Part shown: piece by piece, positions 35,905-46,237 of the stretch | Position numbering within the stretch: position 1 is the first letter of the stretch | Layout of the letters: every line of letters starts with the position of its first letter | NCBI RefSeq assembly: GCF_017922435.1 | Contig: NZ_VDEZ01000001.1 | Location: 1,550,001-1,614,000 of the forward strand | Length of the DNA: 64,000 nucleotides | From: Thalassospira sp. ER-Se-21-Dark | GTDB lineage: Bacteria > Pseudomonadota > Alphaproteobacteria > Rhodospirillales > Thalassospiraceae | Direction: 5' to 3' | Program-made: the position numbers and the translations under genes | The notes under the pieces: generated by a model | What the model was told of the DNA's origin: nothing | The model's database searches: none | The model's input: only the letters and a program-made list of their open reading frames with translations

Positions 35905-36750
35905 TCAGTCGCGCAGCAATTCGTTGATCGAAGTTTTCGAGCGGGTCTTTTCATCAACGCGTTTGATGATGACCGCGCAATACAGGCTCGGCCCTGGCGT
36001 GCCATCCGGAAGCGGCTTGCCCGGAATGCTGCCCGGAACGACCACGGAATAGGCCGGAACGCGACCGACAAAGGTTTCGCCGGTGGTGCGGTCGATGATC
36101 TTGGTCGATGCGCCGATGAAGACACCCATCGAAATGACAGCACCTTCTTCGACGATCACACCTTCAACGATTTCCGAACGTGCGCCGATAAAGGCGTTGT
36201 CTTCGATGATGACCGGGCCGGCCTGAAGCGGCTCAAGCACGCCACCGATACCGGCACCACCCGACAGGTGAACGTTCTTGCCAATCTGTGCGCACGATCC
36301 AACCGTGGCCCAAGTATCGACCATGACACCGGTATCAACATAGGCGCCAAGGTTCACGAAGGACGGCATCAAAACGGTGCCCGGTGCTACATAGGCCGAA
36401 CGGCGCACGATGCTGCCCGGAACGGCACGGAAACCGGCCTTTTTGAATTCGGCTTCGCCCCAACCTTCGAACTTGGACGGGACCTTGTCCCACCAGTTGG
36501 TGTTTTCGCCCGGACCGCCTGCGATGGTGGTCATGTCATTGAGACGGAAGGACAGCAGAACCGCCTTTTTGGCCCACTGATTGACAACCCATTTGCCATT
36601 GGTCTTTTCGGCAACGCGTAGGTCGCCGGAATCCATGGCGGAAAGCGTCTGTTCAACAGCCTTGCGGATTTCACCCTGGGTAGAGGAGTTAATCTCGTCG
36701 CGGTTTTCCCATGCGACGTTGATCACGCCTTCAAGCTCGGTTCTGTTCAT
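35905..36750 (-). CDS. dapD: Tetrahydrodipicolinate N-succinyltransferase
   Basis: This enzyme of 281 residues succinylates tetrahydrodipicolinate, upstream of DapE in the lysine/diaminopimelate pathway. The centre is a left-handed beta-helix of hexapeptide repeats ([43 protein letters not shown]). ATG at 36750 gives the family-typical N-terminus [17 protein letters not shown]; nine further residues are open upstream. Confidence 0.93.
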   Translation of the reverse strand: MNRTELEGVINVAWENRDEINSSTQGEIRKAVEQTLSAMDSGDLRVAEKTNGKWVVNQWAKKAVLLSFRLNDMTTIAGGPGENTNWWDKVPSKFEGWGEAEFKKAGFRAVPGSIVRRSAYVAPGTVLMPSFVNLGAYVDTGVMVDTWATVGSCAQIGKNVHLSGGAGIGGVLEPLQAGPVIIEDNAFIGARSEIVEGVIVEEGAVISMGVFIGASTKIIDRTTGETFVGRVPAYSVVVPGSIPGKPLPDGTPGPSLYCAVIIKRVDEKTRSKTSINELLRD

Positions 36751-37002
36751 TTTTCGAAGGTCCTTGCGGTCAGCCAAAATTGCGTTGGCGGAGAATGGTC
36801 AATGCGCGCGCGCAAGTCAACTCCGCCAGTTTACGTAGAAACGCCTGTGTCAGGCAGATTTCCGTTCCTGATCCCGTATGGCCGTTAGACATAGCCGATC
36901 ATACCGCCAAGCTCAATCCTGGAACGATGACAAATCAGCGCTGCCGTGCCCGGTAGCGGGGAAGTGAAGCACCCTGATTGGGCGCAGCTTTAACGGGGGG
37001 GA

Positions 37003-37698
37003 TTACGATCCGCTATTAAGCCCGCGCAAAAAGCCGACAAGATCATCAGTTTCATGATCAATGCGCGGATCATCGCGACCGGCCTGCGCCCATTCAAGAT
37101 CAGTATGCACCCAGACGGTGGTCATGCCCATATCCTTGGCGGGCAGAAGGTTTTTGGCCATGTCTTCGAAATAGACCGCACGGGTCGGGTCAATCCCATC
37201 GCGCGCCAGAAGCAGGTCATAGGGTTCCTGCTTGGGCTTGGGGATGTATTCGGCATCAACGATGTCAAAGATGGTTTCAAAATGATCGGCAATACCAAGG
37301 CGGTCCATCACCCGTTCGGCATGGCCGCGTGATGCATTGGTAAAAATCAGTTTGCGGCCCGGAAGATCATTCAGCGCGCTGGCAAGATCCGGTGCCGGGG
37401 CGACCACGGACAGATCGATGTCATGGACCTTGGCAAGGTAATCGGCCGGATCGATTTCATGTTCGGTCATCAACCCGCGCAAGGTGGTGCCATAGCGATG
37501 GAAATAGTCCTTTTGCACCCGGTGGGCTTCGGTTGCCTCAAGCTTCAGCGCATCGCGGACATATTGCCCGATCAGATCAGACACCTGTGAAAACAGATTG
37601 CAGGCCGCCGGATAAAGCGTGTTGTCGAGATCAAAGATCAGAACGCTGTCATCGTCGACACGGGGCAATTCGGATCTGCGTTTCGGGGCGGTGGTCAT
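37003..37698 (-). CDS. HAD-family pyrimidine 5'-nucleotidase
   Basis: This protein of 231 residues is a HAD hydrolase with motif I DLDNTLYP (about 20-27), motif II FTNAS, motif III Lys in IPKPKQEPYD and motif IV FEDMAKNL. The DLDNTLYP form is typical of the SDT1/PPM-like pyrimidine 5'-nucleotidase group. It is likely a cytosolic nucleotide phosphatase. ATG at 37698 begins the compact domain; the frame extends 36 codons upstream without conserved sequence. Confidence 0.83.
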   Translation of the reverse strand: MTTAPKRRSELPRVDDDSVLIFDLDNTLYPAACNLFSQVSDLIGQYVRDALKLEATEAHRVQKDYFHRYGTTLRGLMTEHEIDPADYLAKVHDIDLSVVAPAPDLASALNDLPGRKLIFTNASRGHAERVMDRLGIADHFETIFDIVDAEYIPKPKQEPYDLLLARDGIDPTRAVYFEDMAKNLLPAKDMGMTTVWVHTDLEWAQAGRDDPRIDHETDDLVGFLRGLNSGS

Positions 37699-38157
37699 GA
37701 TCTGGGGCCTTCCGGATATGCTTGTTGGACAGACGTGCCTGGCGCGCGTGTCAGGCAGTCGACATTTGTATGCGATCCTTACGGCGTTGCAAACCATCAG
37801 GATCAATCAGAACCAGAAATGGTGTACCCGTGGTCATTTGTTCGCCGTTGAATTGCAGGGTGCCAGGCGTGAACGGCACAGGGGTTTAAAACGGCCAAAA
37901 AGAGCAAACATATATTGGGTTCTTGTCCGGGATCCGTCTCTGGGGCCTTGGGCTGCGCGTGTCAAATGCGACGGAGGTTCGGCCCGGAAAACCGGGCACG
38001 GACATTATTATCCGTCCGCATAGGAAATTCAGGTTTTGTAAAACCCTTGTTAAGTAGAAGCAGTGAAAATGACCGAAAGCCATTAAGGCGATCAGACTGG
38101 TTTCCGTGCTCGGGGGAAGGGAACCACTTGTTGATCCGGGCAGCGTGAGAGGGTGCA
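37699..38157. other. Gene-free intergenic region
   Basis: These 459 bp separate divergent genes. The only structure I see is a small hairpin GCCCGG-AAAA-CCGGGC (37982-37997). The last bases carry GAGAGGG, the ribosome site for the next gene. No gene, RNA or repeat is supported. Confidence 0.4.
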
Positions 38158-39840
38158 TTGGATAAACTTATAAAGGCGCGAACAACCGAACTGCGCAAAG
38201 AGAGAAACCGTTTTGCGGCATTGGCCTTTGTCTGGGGGGATCTTCTTCTGGAACTGGACGGGGATCTGCGCATTGTTTTTGCCTCTGGCGCATCAGACGG
38301 GATTTTGGGGAATCGGCCACAAGACCTGTCGGGGAAGTCGTTCATCCAATTCCTGGCAAAACAGTATCGCCCACTGGTGACAGAGATGTTGCGGGTCGCG
38401 CGCCGTCGCGGGCGCATGGACAATATTCAGGTCCGCTTTAATCAGCAGGCCGGCATGTTAAGCCCGCCGGTTTCCATGAGCGGCTATTTCCTGCCTGATC
38501 TTGGCGATCATTTCTTTGTCGCACTCAGAGTTGCGATCAATGCCCTGTCGCCTGATGTTGCCGCCAGCCTTCAGCGCGACACTGCTACGGGACTTCTTGA
38601 TGAGGAAAGCCTGTCAAAGGTCGTCACGGAACGGTTGATGGCGCGCCGGGAAACCGGGATCGAGCACAAATTTACCCTGATGACCCTCAATGCGTTTGAT
38701 CCGCTATGCGCGCGGATGAAACAGATCGAACAGGCGGAAATGATGGCCAGCGTCGGAGCCTTTCTGCGCGCCCATTCGGTTGCGGGCGACACGGCCGGGC
38801 GACTGGGGACAGAACAATTTGGCATGTTACATCGCGCAGATGTCCCGATTGGCGATCTTGAAAAACGGATCGAGGAATGTGTGCGCGATGCGGATCCGAC
38901 CGGGGTTGGCATCGAGGTCAGTTCATCCGTGACCGATTTTACCGCCGAGCTGATCCCACCGGGCGATCTGGCGCGCGGGGTTTTGTATTCCATTCGGCGG
39001 TTCTGTGACCGGCAGGAGCACAGCTTTACGTTTTCGCGCCTGATGGGGCAGGCGGATAATCTGGTCAATAATACCTTTTCGGCGATGCAGGATTTCGGCA
39101 CAAGGGTCGATCAGTTGAAGTTCGATACGGTGTATCAGCCGATCGTGCGCCTGCCGAATGCGGAAATCCATCATTTCGAAGTGCTGGTAAGGTTCTATGA
39201 CGATGATGGCAAACTGATCCCGACACAGGAACTGGTCAGCTTTGCCGAGCAGGTCAATATGGTCCATCGTCTTGATCTGGCGATGTTGCGCCGAAACCTT
39301 AAATGGATCACCTCCCAGCTTGATCAGGGGATAACAGCCCGGGTTGCTGTGAATATTTCCGGCCATTCGCTGGGAAATCCGGATTTTTGCCGGTCTGTGA
39401 TTGCGCTGTTTGAGCGCCATCGCGAAGCACTTGGCCAATTGATGCTTGAGATCACCGAAACCGCCGAAATCAGCGATATCGATACGGCGGCAAAATGGAT
39501 TGCCCGTTTCCGTGAATTCGGGGTCGAGATCTGCCTTGATGATTTCGGCACCGGTGCGTCGAACTTCCGGTATCTCAGCGCAATGGATATCGATTATGTG
39601 AAGATTGACGGCGAATCAATCCGGCAATCGACCAAGACGCCCAAGGGGCTGGCGTTCCTGCGATCGCTTGTCGATCTGTGCCACGACATCAATGTCGAGG
39701 TTGTCGCCGAGATGATCGAGACAGACAAGATGCGCGAACTCGTGACCAAGGCCGGTTTTGACTATGCGCAGGGCTATCTGTTCGGCAAGCCAGAAGCCGA
39801 CATTACGCTGTATTGGCGTGATTCTGTTTACAAGCGGTGA
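38158..39840 (+). CDS. PAS-GGDEF(degenerate)-EAL c-di-GMP phosphodiesterase
   Basis: This cytosolic protein of 560 residues has an N-terminal PAS domain (about 20-125), a GGDEF-like domain without an intact active site (140-270) and a C-terminal EAL domain (315-550). EAL residues appear complete: the EAL signature reads EVL (Glu341), followed by NISGHS, EITETAE, DDFGTG, KIDGES, AEMIE and AQGYLFGKP. It probably hydrolyses c-di-GMP under PAS control. TTG at 38158 has GAGAGGG 4 nt upstream and no better start is visible. Confidence 0.82.
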   Translation: MDKLIKARTTELRKERNRFAALAFVWGDLLLELDGDLRIVFASGASDGILGNRPQDLSGKSFIQFLAKQYRPLVTEMLRVARRRGRMDNIQVRFNQQAGMLSPPVSMSGYFLPDLGDHFFVALRVAINALSPDVAASLQRDTATGLLDEESLSKVVTERLMARRETGIEHKFTLMTLNAFDPLCARMKQIEQAEMMASVGAFLRAHSVAGDTAGRLGTEQFGMLHRADVPIGDLEKRIEECVRDADPTGVGIEVSSSVTDFTAELIPPGDLARGVLYSIRRFCDRQEHSFTFSRLMGQADNLVNNTFSAMQDFGTRVDQLKFDTVYQPIVRLPNAEIHHFEVLVRFYDDDGKLIPTQELVSFAEQVNMVHRLDLAMLRRNLKWITSQLDQGITARVAVNISGHSLGNPDFCRSVIALFERHREALGQLMLEITETAEISDIDTAAKWIARFREFGVEICLDDFGTGASNFRYLSAMDIDYVKIDGESIRQSTKTPKGLAFLRSLVDLCHDINVEVVAEMIETDKMRELVTKAGFDYAQGYLFGKPEADITLYWRDSVYKR

Positions 39841-39907
39841 TGCTGGCAGGCAACGACATTTCCGGGCGGGGATATTGAGCCGCGAGATGCGGCGTTAACT
39901 GGCAAGA

Positions 39908-40753
39908 TCAGTTTTTGCTGTCCTCGGAAGTCACGCCATATCGGGCGAGGATTTTGTCAAACAGGCCGTTTTCCCGGATCGCCATAAGCCCGTTGTTCAG
40001 TTCCCTGAGCAATGTCTTTGGATCCCTTGCCTGGCGCGAGATGCAGGCAAAGTAGGGATTGTTTGAAATCACCTTGGAATGGACCATCGCGATATCGGTG
40101 ATGGCGTGTTGCGAATGATGGAGCTCGTACTCCATCGGTGCCTTGTAGGACAGGGCCGCATCGATACGACGTGACAGCAGCATATTAAGAAGGGTGGCCT
40201 CGTTATTGACCACAAGAACATCAAGCCCGGCCGCACGCGCGGTTGATTCAAGGCTGTAACCGCTGACCACACCGATGATCATGTTTCTGGCATCAGAAAT
40301 CTTTTCCAGCGATTGCAGGGCGGTCTCCCCAAACGCATAGAAAGCGACCCCGACATGACCGAGCAGGTAGGAATAAAACATTTCCTCTTCGCGTTCAGGC
40401 AGGTAACTGCACGAACACAGGCCATCGACCTGTCCGGTACGGGCAAGGAAATAGGCCCGTCGCCAAGGGTAAAATGGTGTGATCAGGGTGATGTTGCGCG
40501 TGGCAAACGCGGCGCGCAATATTTCGATGTCATAGCCCGGTAAAGCGGCATTTTGGGCAATTTTTGAGGGCGGGAACGGATTGCACGCCAGCGTGACGGT
40601 ACGCTGGTTACCAGCGGGGGGTATCAGGGTGTTCTGGGCCGATGCCGTGCTGACCGTGCCAAGCAGGACAAAGGCAGCTAGGGTCAGGCAAATGATCTTG
40701 GTGCAGATGCTCAGGTGTTGACGTGCGCCAATAGCAGAGCGGCGCAAAGGCAC
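39908..40753 (-). CDS. Periplasmic solute-binding-like protein (family 3)
   Basis: This protein of about 281 residues has a signal peptide (ICLTLAAFVLLGTVSTASAQ) and a family 3 solute-binding fold (VTLACNPFPPSK, GYDIEILRAAFATRN, TGQVDGLCSCSYLPER). No transport genes adjoin, so ligand and role are unknown. It could feed a signal to the adjacent EAL protein, but that is speculation. GTG at 40753 was chosen; TTG at 40819 would add 22 residues. Confidence 0.65.
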   Translation of the reverse strand: MPLRRSAIGARQHLSICTKIICLTLAAFVLLGTVSTASAQNTLIPPAGNQRTVTLACNPFPPSKIAQNAALPGYDIEILRAAFATRNITLITPFYPWRRAYFLARTGQVDGLCSCSYLPEREEEMFYSYLLGHVGVAFYAFGETALQSLEKISDARNMIIGVVSGYSLESTARAAGLDVLVVNNEATLLNMLLSRRIDAALSYKAPMEYELHHSQHAITDIAMVHSKVISNNPYFACISRQARDPKTLLRELNNGLMAIRENGLFDKILARYGVTSEDSKN

Positions 40754-40911
40754 ATATGAAATAATACCGGCCCACTTTCCCACGATTTTTAACCGTTCAA
40801 AAAAGAATAACGGAATCAATATGCTATCACGCTTTGGTGGATGATTATGAGTTATTCGCGTGATGCATGAAACAATTTAAGGTAGAAAGATTTACAAATA
40901 GTCACGCAACA

Positions 40912-40942
40912 AAAAAGGCCGGTGTCAAACACCGGCCTTTTT
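40912..40942. terminator. Terminator of pckA (bidirectional)
   Basis: The perfect 14-bp stem AAAAAGGCCGGTGT / ACACCGGCCTTTTT with loop CAA lies 18 bp after the pckA stop and has T-runs in both directions. Confidence 0.9.
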
Positions 40943-40960
40943 GAATATCAATGCCCGATT

Positions 40961-42586
40961 TTATTCGGCGGCTTTGACTTCCGCGCTGTTGCGGATGGCA
41001 GCTTCGCGGACATCATCAGTGACATGTTCTTCGAACTTCGCGAAGTTCTTTTCAAACAGGCCGGTCAGGTTGGTGGCAGCCTTGTCATAGGCAGCCTTGT
41101 CTTTCCAGCTTTCGCGCGGGTTCAGAACATCGGCCGGGATATCGCCGCAGGCGGTCGGATAGGCCAGACCGAAGAACGGATCGGTCGCGAATTCGGCATT
41201 TTCCAGATCGCCATTCAGCGCCGCATTGAGCAGGCCACGGGTATAGGCAATCTTCATGCGCGAACCAACGCCATAGCCGCCGCCGGACCAGCCGGTATTG
41301 ACCAGCCAGCAATTGGCTTCGTGTTTTTCCATCATTTCGCCAAGCAGCTTGGCGTAAACCGACGGATGACGCGGCATGAACGGCGCACCAAAGCAAGCCG
41401 AGAACGCAGCAGTCGGTTCCTTGACACCTTTTTCGGTGCCAGCAACTTTGGCGGTGTAACCCGACAGGAAGTGGTACATCGCCTGTGCCGAGGACAGTTT
41501 TGCGATCGGCGGCAGAACGCCAAAGGCATCACAGGTCAGCATGATGATGTTTTTCGGATGGCCACCACGACCGGTTTCCGAAGCGTTCGGAATGAATTCG
41601 ATCGGATAGGAAGAACGGGTGTTTTCGGTGTGACGGGCATCGTCGAGATCAAGCTCGCGCGATTGCTTGTTCATCACAACGTTTTCAAGAACGGTGCCGA
41701 AACGCTCGGTCGTTGCGAAGATTTCCGGTTCTGCTTCGCGCGAAAGTTTGATCACCTTCGCATAGCAGCCGCCTTCGAAGTTAAAGACGCCGTCTTCGCC
41801 CCAGCCGTGTTCGTCATCCCCGATCAGGGTGCGCGATGCGTCGGCAGAAAGCGTGGTTTTACCGGTACCCGACAGGCCAAAGAAGACGGCGGTATCGCCA
41901 TTCTTGCCCATATTGGCCGAGCAATGCATCGGCATGACGCCCTTGGCCGGAAGGATGTGGTTAAGAACCGAGAAGATCGATTTCTTCATTTCGCCGGCAT
42001 ACCAGGTGCCGCCGATGATAACCATTTTGCGCTCAAAACTGACCATCACGAAGACTTCGGAGCGGGTGCCGTCGTCTTGCGGGTCTGCCTGTAGGCCCGG
42101 TGCATGCAGAATGGTGAATTCCGGCGTGAAGTCGCGCAGCTCTTCTTTCTGCGGCTGGATGAACATGTTGCGGGCAAAAAGGTTATGCCAAGCGTTTTCG
42201 TTGATCACGCGCACCGGCAGGCGGAAACGCGGATCGGAACCGGCAAAGCAATCCTGAACGAACAGTTCGGTGCCCTGGAAATATGCGCGCACTTTCTGAT
42301 AGAGGCGCTCAAATACTTCCGGGCTGACCGGGCGGTTTACATCGCCCCAATCGATATCTGCCTTGGTGCTTTCTTCTTCGACGATGAAGCGATCCAGCGG
42401 GGAACGGCCGGTATGTTCGCCGGTAAGGGCGACAAAGGCACCGCCTTTGGCGATTTTACCTTCGTTGCGACGGATCGCATGTTCATAAAGGCCGGCAGCG
42501 TCAAGGTTCCAGTGAACGGCGCCAAGGTTTTTGAGGCCATGGGTTTCAAGGCCTACACGGCTGACAACGGGTCCTGATTGCAGCAC
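40961..42586 (-). CDS. pckA: Phosphoenolpyruvate carboxykinase (ATP)
   Basis: This ATP-dependent PEP carboxykinase of 541 residues converts oxaloacetate to PEP, the entry to gluconeogenesis on C4-dicarboxylates and other organic acids. Kinase motifs are complete: P-loop [37 protein letters not shown] and the substrate site [15 protein letters not shown] at 42586 follows GGAG by 6 nt. In rhizobia pckA borders chvI; here it lies about 36 kb away. Its role fits the dctBD and ChvGI genes in the window. Confidence 0.95.
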   Translation of the reverse strand: MLQSGPVVSRVGLETHGLKNLGAVHWNLDAAGLYEHAIRRNEGKIAKGGAFVALTGEHTGRSPLDRFIVEEESTKADIDWGDVNRPVSPEVFERLYQKVRAYFQGTELFVQDCFAGSDPRFRLPVRVINENAWHNLFARNMFIQPQKEELRDFTPEFTILHAPGLQADPQDDGTRSEVFVMVSFERKMVIIGGTWYAGEMKKSIFSVLNHILPAKGVMPMHCSANMGKNGDTAVFFGLSGTGKTTLSADASRTLIGDDEHGWGEDGVFNFEGGCYAKVIKLSREAEPEIFATTERFGTVLENVVMNKQSRELDLDDARHTENTRSSYPIEFIPNASETGRGGHPKNIIMLTCDAFGVLPPIAKLSSAQAMYHFLSGYTAKVAGTEKGVKEPTAAFSACFGAPFMPRHPSVYAKLLGEMMEKHEANCWLVNTGWSGGGYGVGSRMKIAYTRGLLNAALNGDLENAEFATDPFFGLAYPTACGDIPADVLNPRESWKDKAAYDKAATNLTGLFEKNFAKFEEHVTDDVREAAIRNSAEVKAAE

Positions 42587-42804
42587 GAAACTCTCCTGGT
42601 GGGAATGAAAATCTGGGGGTTAATGTCCTATTCTACACCGCCAATTGTGGGTAATCGGAGGCGCTGAGACATATTGTTACAAAGGTGTCTTAAAAGCAAC
42701 CGCTCCTTTTGCCTTATACCTAGGAAACCGTAAGTGTTTTTGCGTTTGCGAAAATTACATTTTCAGGGTCGCGGGTTTAATGTTCAGAATACAAATGGTC
42801 CGAC

Positions 42805-43578
42805 TTATGCGCGCCATATTTTGCACATTTTGACCAAAATTTCGCGTGCCTCGTCCGGCGTTCGGACCGGGGCCGGGAAGTCGATTCTAAGCGGTGCGAC
42901 ATCGACCGAATTGGCGGTCAGAACCATGCCATCGCAATCAATCGATTGCATCTGCCAGCCAGCACTGGGATCGGCGGTGGTGAAGCGACCAACGATGCCA
43001 GACAGGGCATCGGCATGATCGGCATTCATATGCGCAACGATCCCGTCATGGCCGTCGATCAGTGCCTGACAGTTTGGCAGGATCAGTTTATCACCCGAAA
43101 GGCGGCGTTGTTTGCCAAATCCGCCCACCCAGTAGGCTGCGTCGACAGAAACCCGATAGAACCCGAAATCAGCAAACCCGGCATATTGGGCAGCATCGTG
43201 ATGGGTTTGCAGATAGCGTTTTTTCACCCGGTCAAGGTCAGCGGCGGCTGTTACCGGCATGGCGCGTCCGAAGATGGTCAATCGGGCGGTATCGGTTTCA
43301 ATTGTGGCCGTACCATCGTTGTTTTCGGCCAGATCGTGGTTTGTTACCAGAAGCGAAACACGGTTGTCGGCCTTGATGTGACGGGTGTGATCGGCAAGTT
43401 CAGAGATCAGAAGGCAGGGCGTACCATCCATGTCGCAGGCCGGGACAACCATCGATGTCACCGGCCAGCCATCAGGGATCTGAGCGTGATCGTGCGCGGT
43501 TGTTGCCAGAACGGCCCGTCTGGCATGACGCAGCATCTGGCGCAGGGCGTGTGATGACGGTGCGGTATCTGATGACAT
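42805..43578 (-). CDS. HugZ-family heme utilisation protein
   Basis: This protein of 257 residues has an N-terminal pyridoxamine-phosphate-oxidase-like split barrel (RRAVLATTAHD to YWVGGFGKQRRL) and a C-terminal DUF2470 domain with GIVAHMNADHADAL. HugZ relatives bind and break down heme. No heme-uptake genes adjoin. It is transcribed alone and divergently from the signalling operon at 44003. Confidence 0.8.
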   Translation of the reverse strand: MSSDTAPSSHALRQMLRHARRAVLATTAHDHAQIPDGWPVTSMVVPACDMDGTPCLLISELADHTRHIKADNRVSLLVTNHDLAENNDGTATIETDTARLTIFGRAMPVTAAADLDRVKKRYLQTHHDAAQYAGFADFGFYRVSVDAAYWVGGFGKQRRLSGDKLILPNCQALIDGHDGIVAHMNADHADALSGIVGRFTTADPSAGWQMQSIDCDGMVLTANSVDVAPLRIDFPAPVRTPDEAREILVKMCKIWRA

Positions 43579-44002
43579 GGGGTGCCGGTGCCTTGTGGTT
43601 GTTGCCTATCAAGAGATAAAGCCATCTGCATTGCCGCGCAACCAAACCGAAAACCTGTTTTGATGACGATAAAATTGCAATGGTTGGTAATCTATAGGTT
43701 GAAAAAAATCAATCGCGTACGCACCTTTGGTAATAGGATCGCGTGACGGACGATATGACGACAAATGGGCTCGAAAATTGCCGCTCACAAGGCTGTAATC
43801 CGTTTTGCGTGATCCCATATCGCATATCAGCATGTGTTGTTGTGATGAATTTTAGCGAGAGGTTTCGGGGAGACTGCCAAGGTCGTTCGCATCCATTTTG
43901 AGGGAAATGGGTGTCACCGATCTGGTGCGCGCAGAAAAACAATTGGCGGTCTGGGAAACGGATTTCGTCTGTCAGCGGCGCGATTGAACAAAGGATACAA
44001 CG
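43579..44002. other. Gene-free intergenic region
   Basis: These 424 bp lie between divergent genes. The DNA is less GC-rich than its neighbours and ends with AAAGGA, the ribosome site for the TTG start at 44003. No repeat, RNA or credible small gene is seen. Confidence 0.4.
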
Positions 44003-46237
44003 TTGATTGAGCCAGTTATGTCGGAAACCTGGCCGTTAAAGGCAGGTTCTAACACGTACGATGAGCTTAAGGGTGATCGGACGTGGCGCATTCTCGTGGT
44101 CGATGATGACAATGACGTACATGAGGCGACTGACTTCGCGCTACGCAGGGTGCAGATTCTTGGCCGACCGCTTGAGCTGATTCATGTTTTTTCGGCAGAA
44201 GAGGCGCTTAAACTTCTGCGTCAGACACCCGACGTCGCGGTCATCCTGCTTGACGTTGTGATGGAGAGACTAGATAGCGGATTGCGTCTGGTCGAGGAAC
44301 TCCGCGCCGAAGGATATCGTGAGCAACGCATCATTTTACGAACCGGTTATCCAGGTGATGCGCCTGAAAAACAGGTCATCCGCGATTACGAGATCGACGA
44401 TTACTGGTCCAAGGACGAGTTGACCCGTACCCGTCTTGTCACGTCGCTGACAACGGCGATCCGGACGGTTGATTATGTCAGGGCGCTTAAGGGAACCCGC
44501 GCCGGTCTGGAAATGGTGATCGAGGGCACCCAGTACCTTTATCAAAACAAGAGTATCGATATTTTTGCCGAGGGGGTTTTAACCCAGCTTGCAGCCATCC
44601 TGCGGGTTAGCCCGGAAGGTGGTGTCTGCGCGCTTGCCGAGTTACCTGATCAGGAAGATAACCTTGTGGTGCTTTCCGGTATCGGGCGGTTTGCATCCCA
44701 TGTCGGCAAAAGACTTACGGATGTCGAAGACATCGATCATGATCTGATTTCAGCAGGGGATAATAACGGTACGGCACCGGTCATTTCCGGCAACAAGATC
44801 CTGTTTAGCCATCGAAGCGACACCGGACGTCGATTGTTGATCTATTTCGTCCATGATCAGGTCTTAAGCCCGGAAAATATCGTTCTGGTTGAGGTGTTTG
44901 CCACAAATCTTGCGATCTGTTTTGACAATCTGGCCTTGATTTCAGAGTTGGCGGAGCTGGCATTTGTCGATCAGCGCGCCGGACTTCCCAATCAAAATGC
45001 GTTTGATCGCGAACTGATGCATATGACGCGAAATGGCAGTGACGCGGCAATTGTTGCGATGGTCGCGATTGAAGATGCCGCACAGTTTTGCGTTGCATTT
45101 GGCGTGAATTACTTCGATCGGGTCATCACTGCGGTTTATGAACGGCTGCGTTCGGTTGTCGGAGAAGATGTATTGGTCGCGCGCGTCGGGGAATACACGC
45201 TTGGTCTTGTTGACAGTACCGGAACAGTCGAAGTTTCAGCCATTGAAGAAATTTTTGACGAGACGTTCGAAGTGGTCGGGAGCCCGGTGGTGGTCCGCGG
45301 AACCATCGGCGTTGTGCGCGGCAACCCGCAAGGCCGCCGTGCCAGCGACATCCAGCGCGCAGCAAGGCTGACATTGCTGAAACAAAAGCAGAGGGCCCCG
45401 GGTGGCACGGCTGAGTTTGAGCCGTCAATGGCCGATGAAGTTCAAAATGCGCTGCAGATGGTTGGCAAGTTACGTGAAGCGGTGCGGGATCGAAAACTGA
45501 CATTTGTCTTCCAACCCAAAATCTGTCTCAAGACCGGTGCCGTCATCGGTAGCGAGGTTCTGTGTCGTTGGATCGATGAAGGACAACCGGTTTCCCCCGG
45601 TCGGTTTATCCCGGTTGCCGAGCGCGCCGGACTAAGCGGCGAGATCACTTTACAGTGCCTAGAGGCGGTTACAAACTTGAACGCAATGCTCAGGCAACAG
45701 GGTCTTCAGCCTCTGCGTGCTGCGATTAATCTCGCAGCCAATGATATTGACAATATCGACTTCATTAACCGGTTGATTGAAGCTTGTAGAACACGTCAGC
45801 TTGGTCCGGAAACCGTCGGTTTTGAAATCACCGAAACCCAGCGTTTTACCAATGATGGTGAGGCAACAGCCTGTGTTCAAAAGCTGGCACGCCAGGGATT
45901 TGAAATTTGGCTGGACGACTTTGGCACGGGATATTCGTCGCTCAATCACCTTGATATTTTGCCGGTGCGCGGCATCAAGATTGACAAGTCCTTCATCAGC
46001 GGCCTTTCGGCAGGCGGATATGCCAGTCAGGTTGCCGAAACTGCGGCAAGAATTGCGCAAACCCTTGGTATCGAAGCAGTTGCAGAGGGTATAGAAACCG
46101 CCGACCAGCAAGAAATTTGCAAGGATCTTGGCATTCAGTTTGCGCAAGGTTTCCTCTACAGCCCCGGACTCCCCCCGGAAAAATTTGTCGAATGGGTGAA
46201 AAGCCACGATAACGACGGGCGGTCTGACAATGGTTGA
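44003..46237 (+). CDS. Response regulator with DUF3369, degenerate GGDEF and EAL domains
   Basis: This protein of 744 residues has a receiver domain (WRILVVDDDNDVHEATD; phospho-acceptor Asp84 in LLDVVM), a DUF3369 sensory linker (about 165-320), a GGDEF-like domain without an active-site motif (about 335-460) and an EAL domain (about 480-735). EAL catalytic residues are kept, with the signature as EVL (Glu518), then NLAAND, EITETQ, DDFGTG, KIDKSF and EGIETADQQ. It is probably a phosphorylation-controlled c-di-GMP phosphodiesterase. TTG at 44003 has AAAGGA 7 nt upstream; ATG at 44018 is the alternative. It overlaps the kinase gene by 8 bp. Confidence 0.85.
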   Translation: MIEPVMSETWPLKAGSNTYDELKGDRTWRILVVDDDNDVHEATDFALRRVQILGRPLELIHVFSAEEALKLLRQTPDVAVILLDVVMERLDSGLRLVEELRAEGYREQRIILRTGYPGDAPEKQVIRDYEIDDYWSKDELTRTRLVTSLTTAIRTVDYVRALKGTRAGLEMVIEGTQYLYQNKSIDIFAEGVLTQLAAILRVSPEGGVCALAELPDQEDNLVVLSGIGRFASHVGKRLTDVEDIDHDLISAGDNNGTAPVISGNKILFSHRSDTGRRLLIYFVHDQVLSPENIVLVEVFATNLAICFDNLALISELAELAFVDQRAGLPNQNAFDRELMHMTRNGSDAAIVAMVAIEDAAQFCVAFGVNYFDRVITAVYERLRSVVGEDVLVARVGEYTLGLVDSTGTVEVSAIEEIFDETFEVVGSPVVVRGTIGVVRGNPQGRRASDIQRAARLTLLKQKQRAPGGTAEFEPSMADEVQNALQMVGKLREAVRDRKLTFVFQPKICLKTGAVIGSEVLCRWIDEGQPVSPGRFIPVAERAGLSGEITLQCLEAVTNLNAMLRQQGLQPLRAAINLAANDIDNIDFINRLIEACRTRQLGPETVGFEITETQRFTNDGEATACVQKLARQGFEIWLDDFGTGYSSLNHLDILPVRGIKIDKSFISGLSAGGYASQVAETAARIAQTLGIEAVAEGIETADQQEICKDLGIQFAQGFLYSPGLPPEKFVEWVKSHDNDGRSDNG

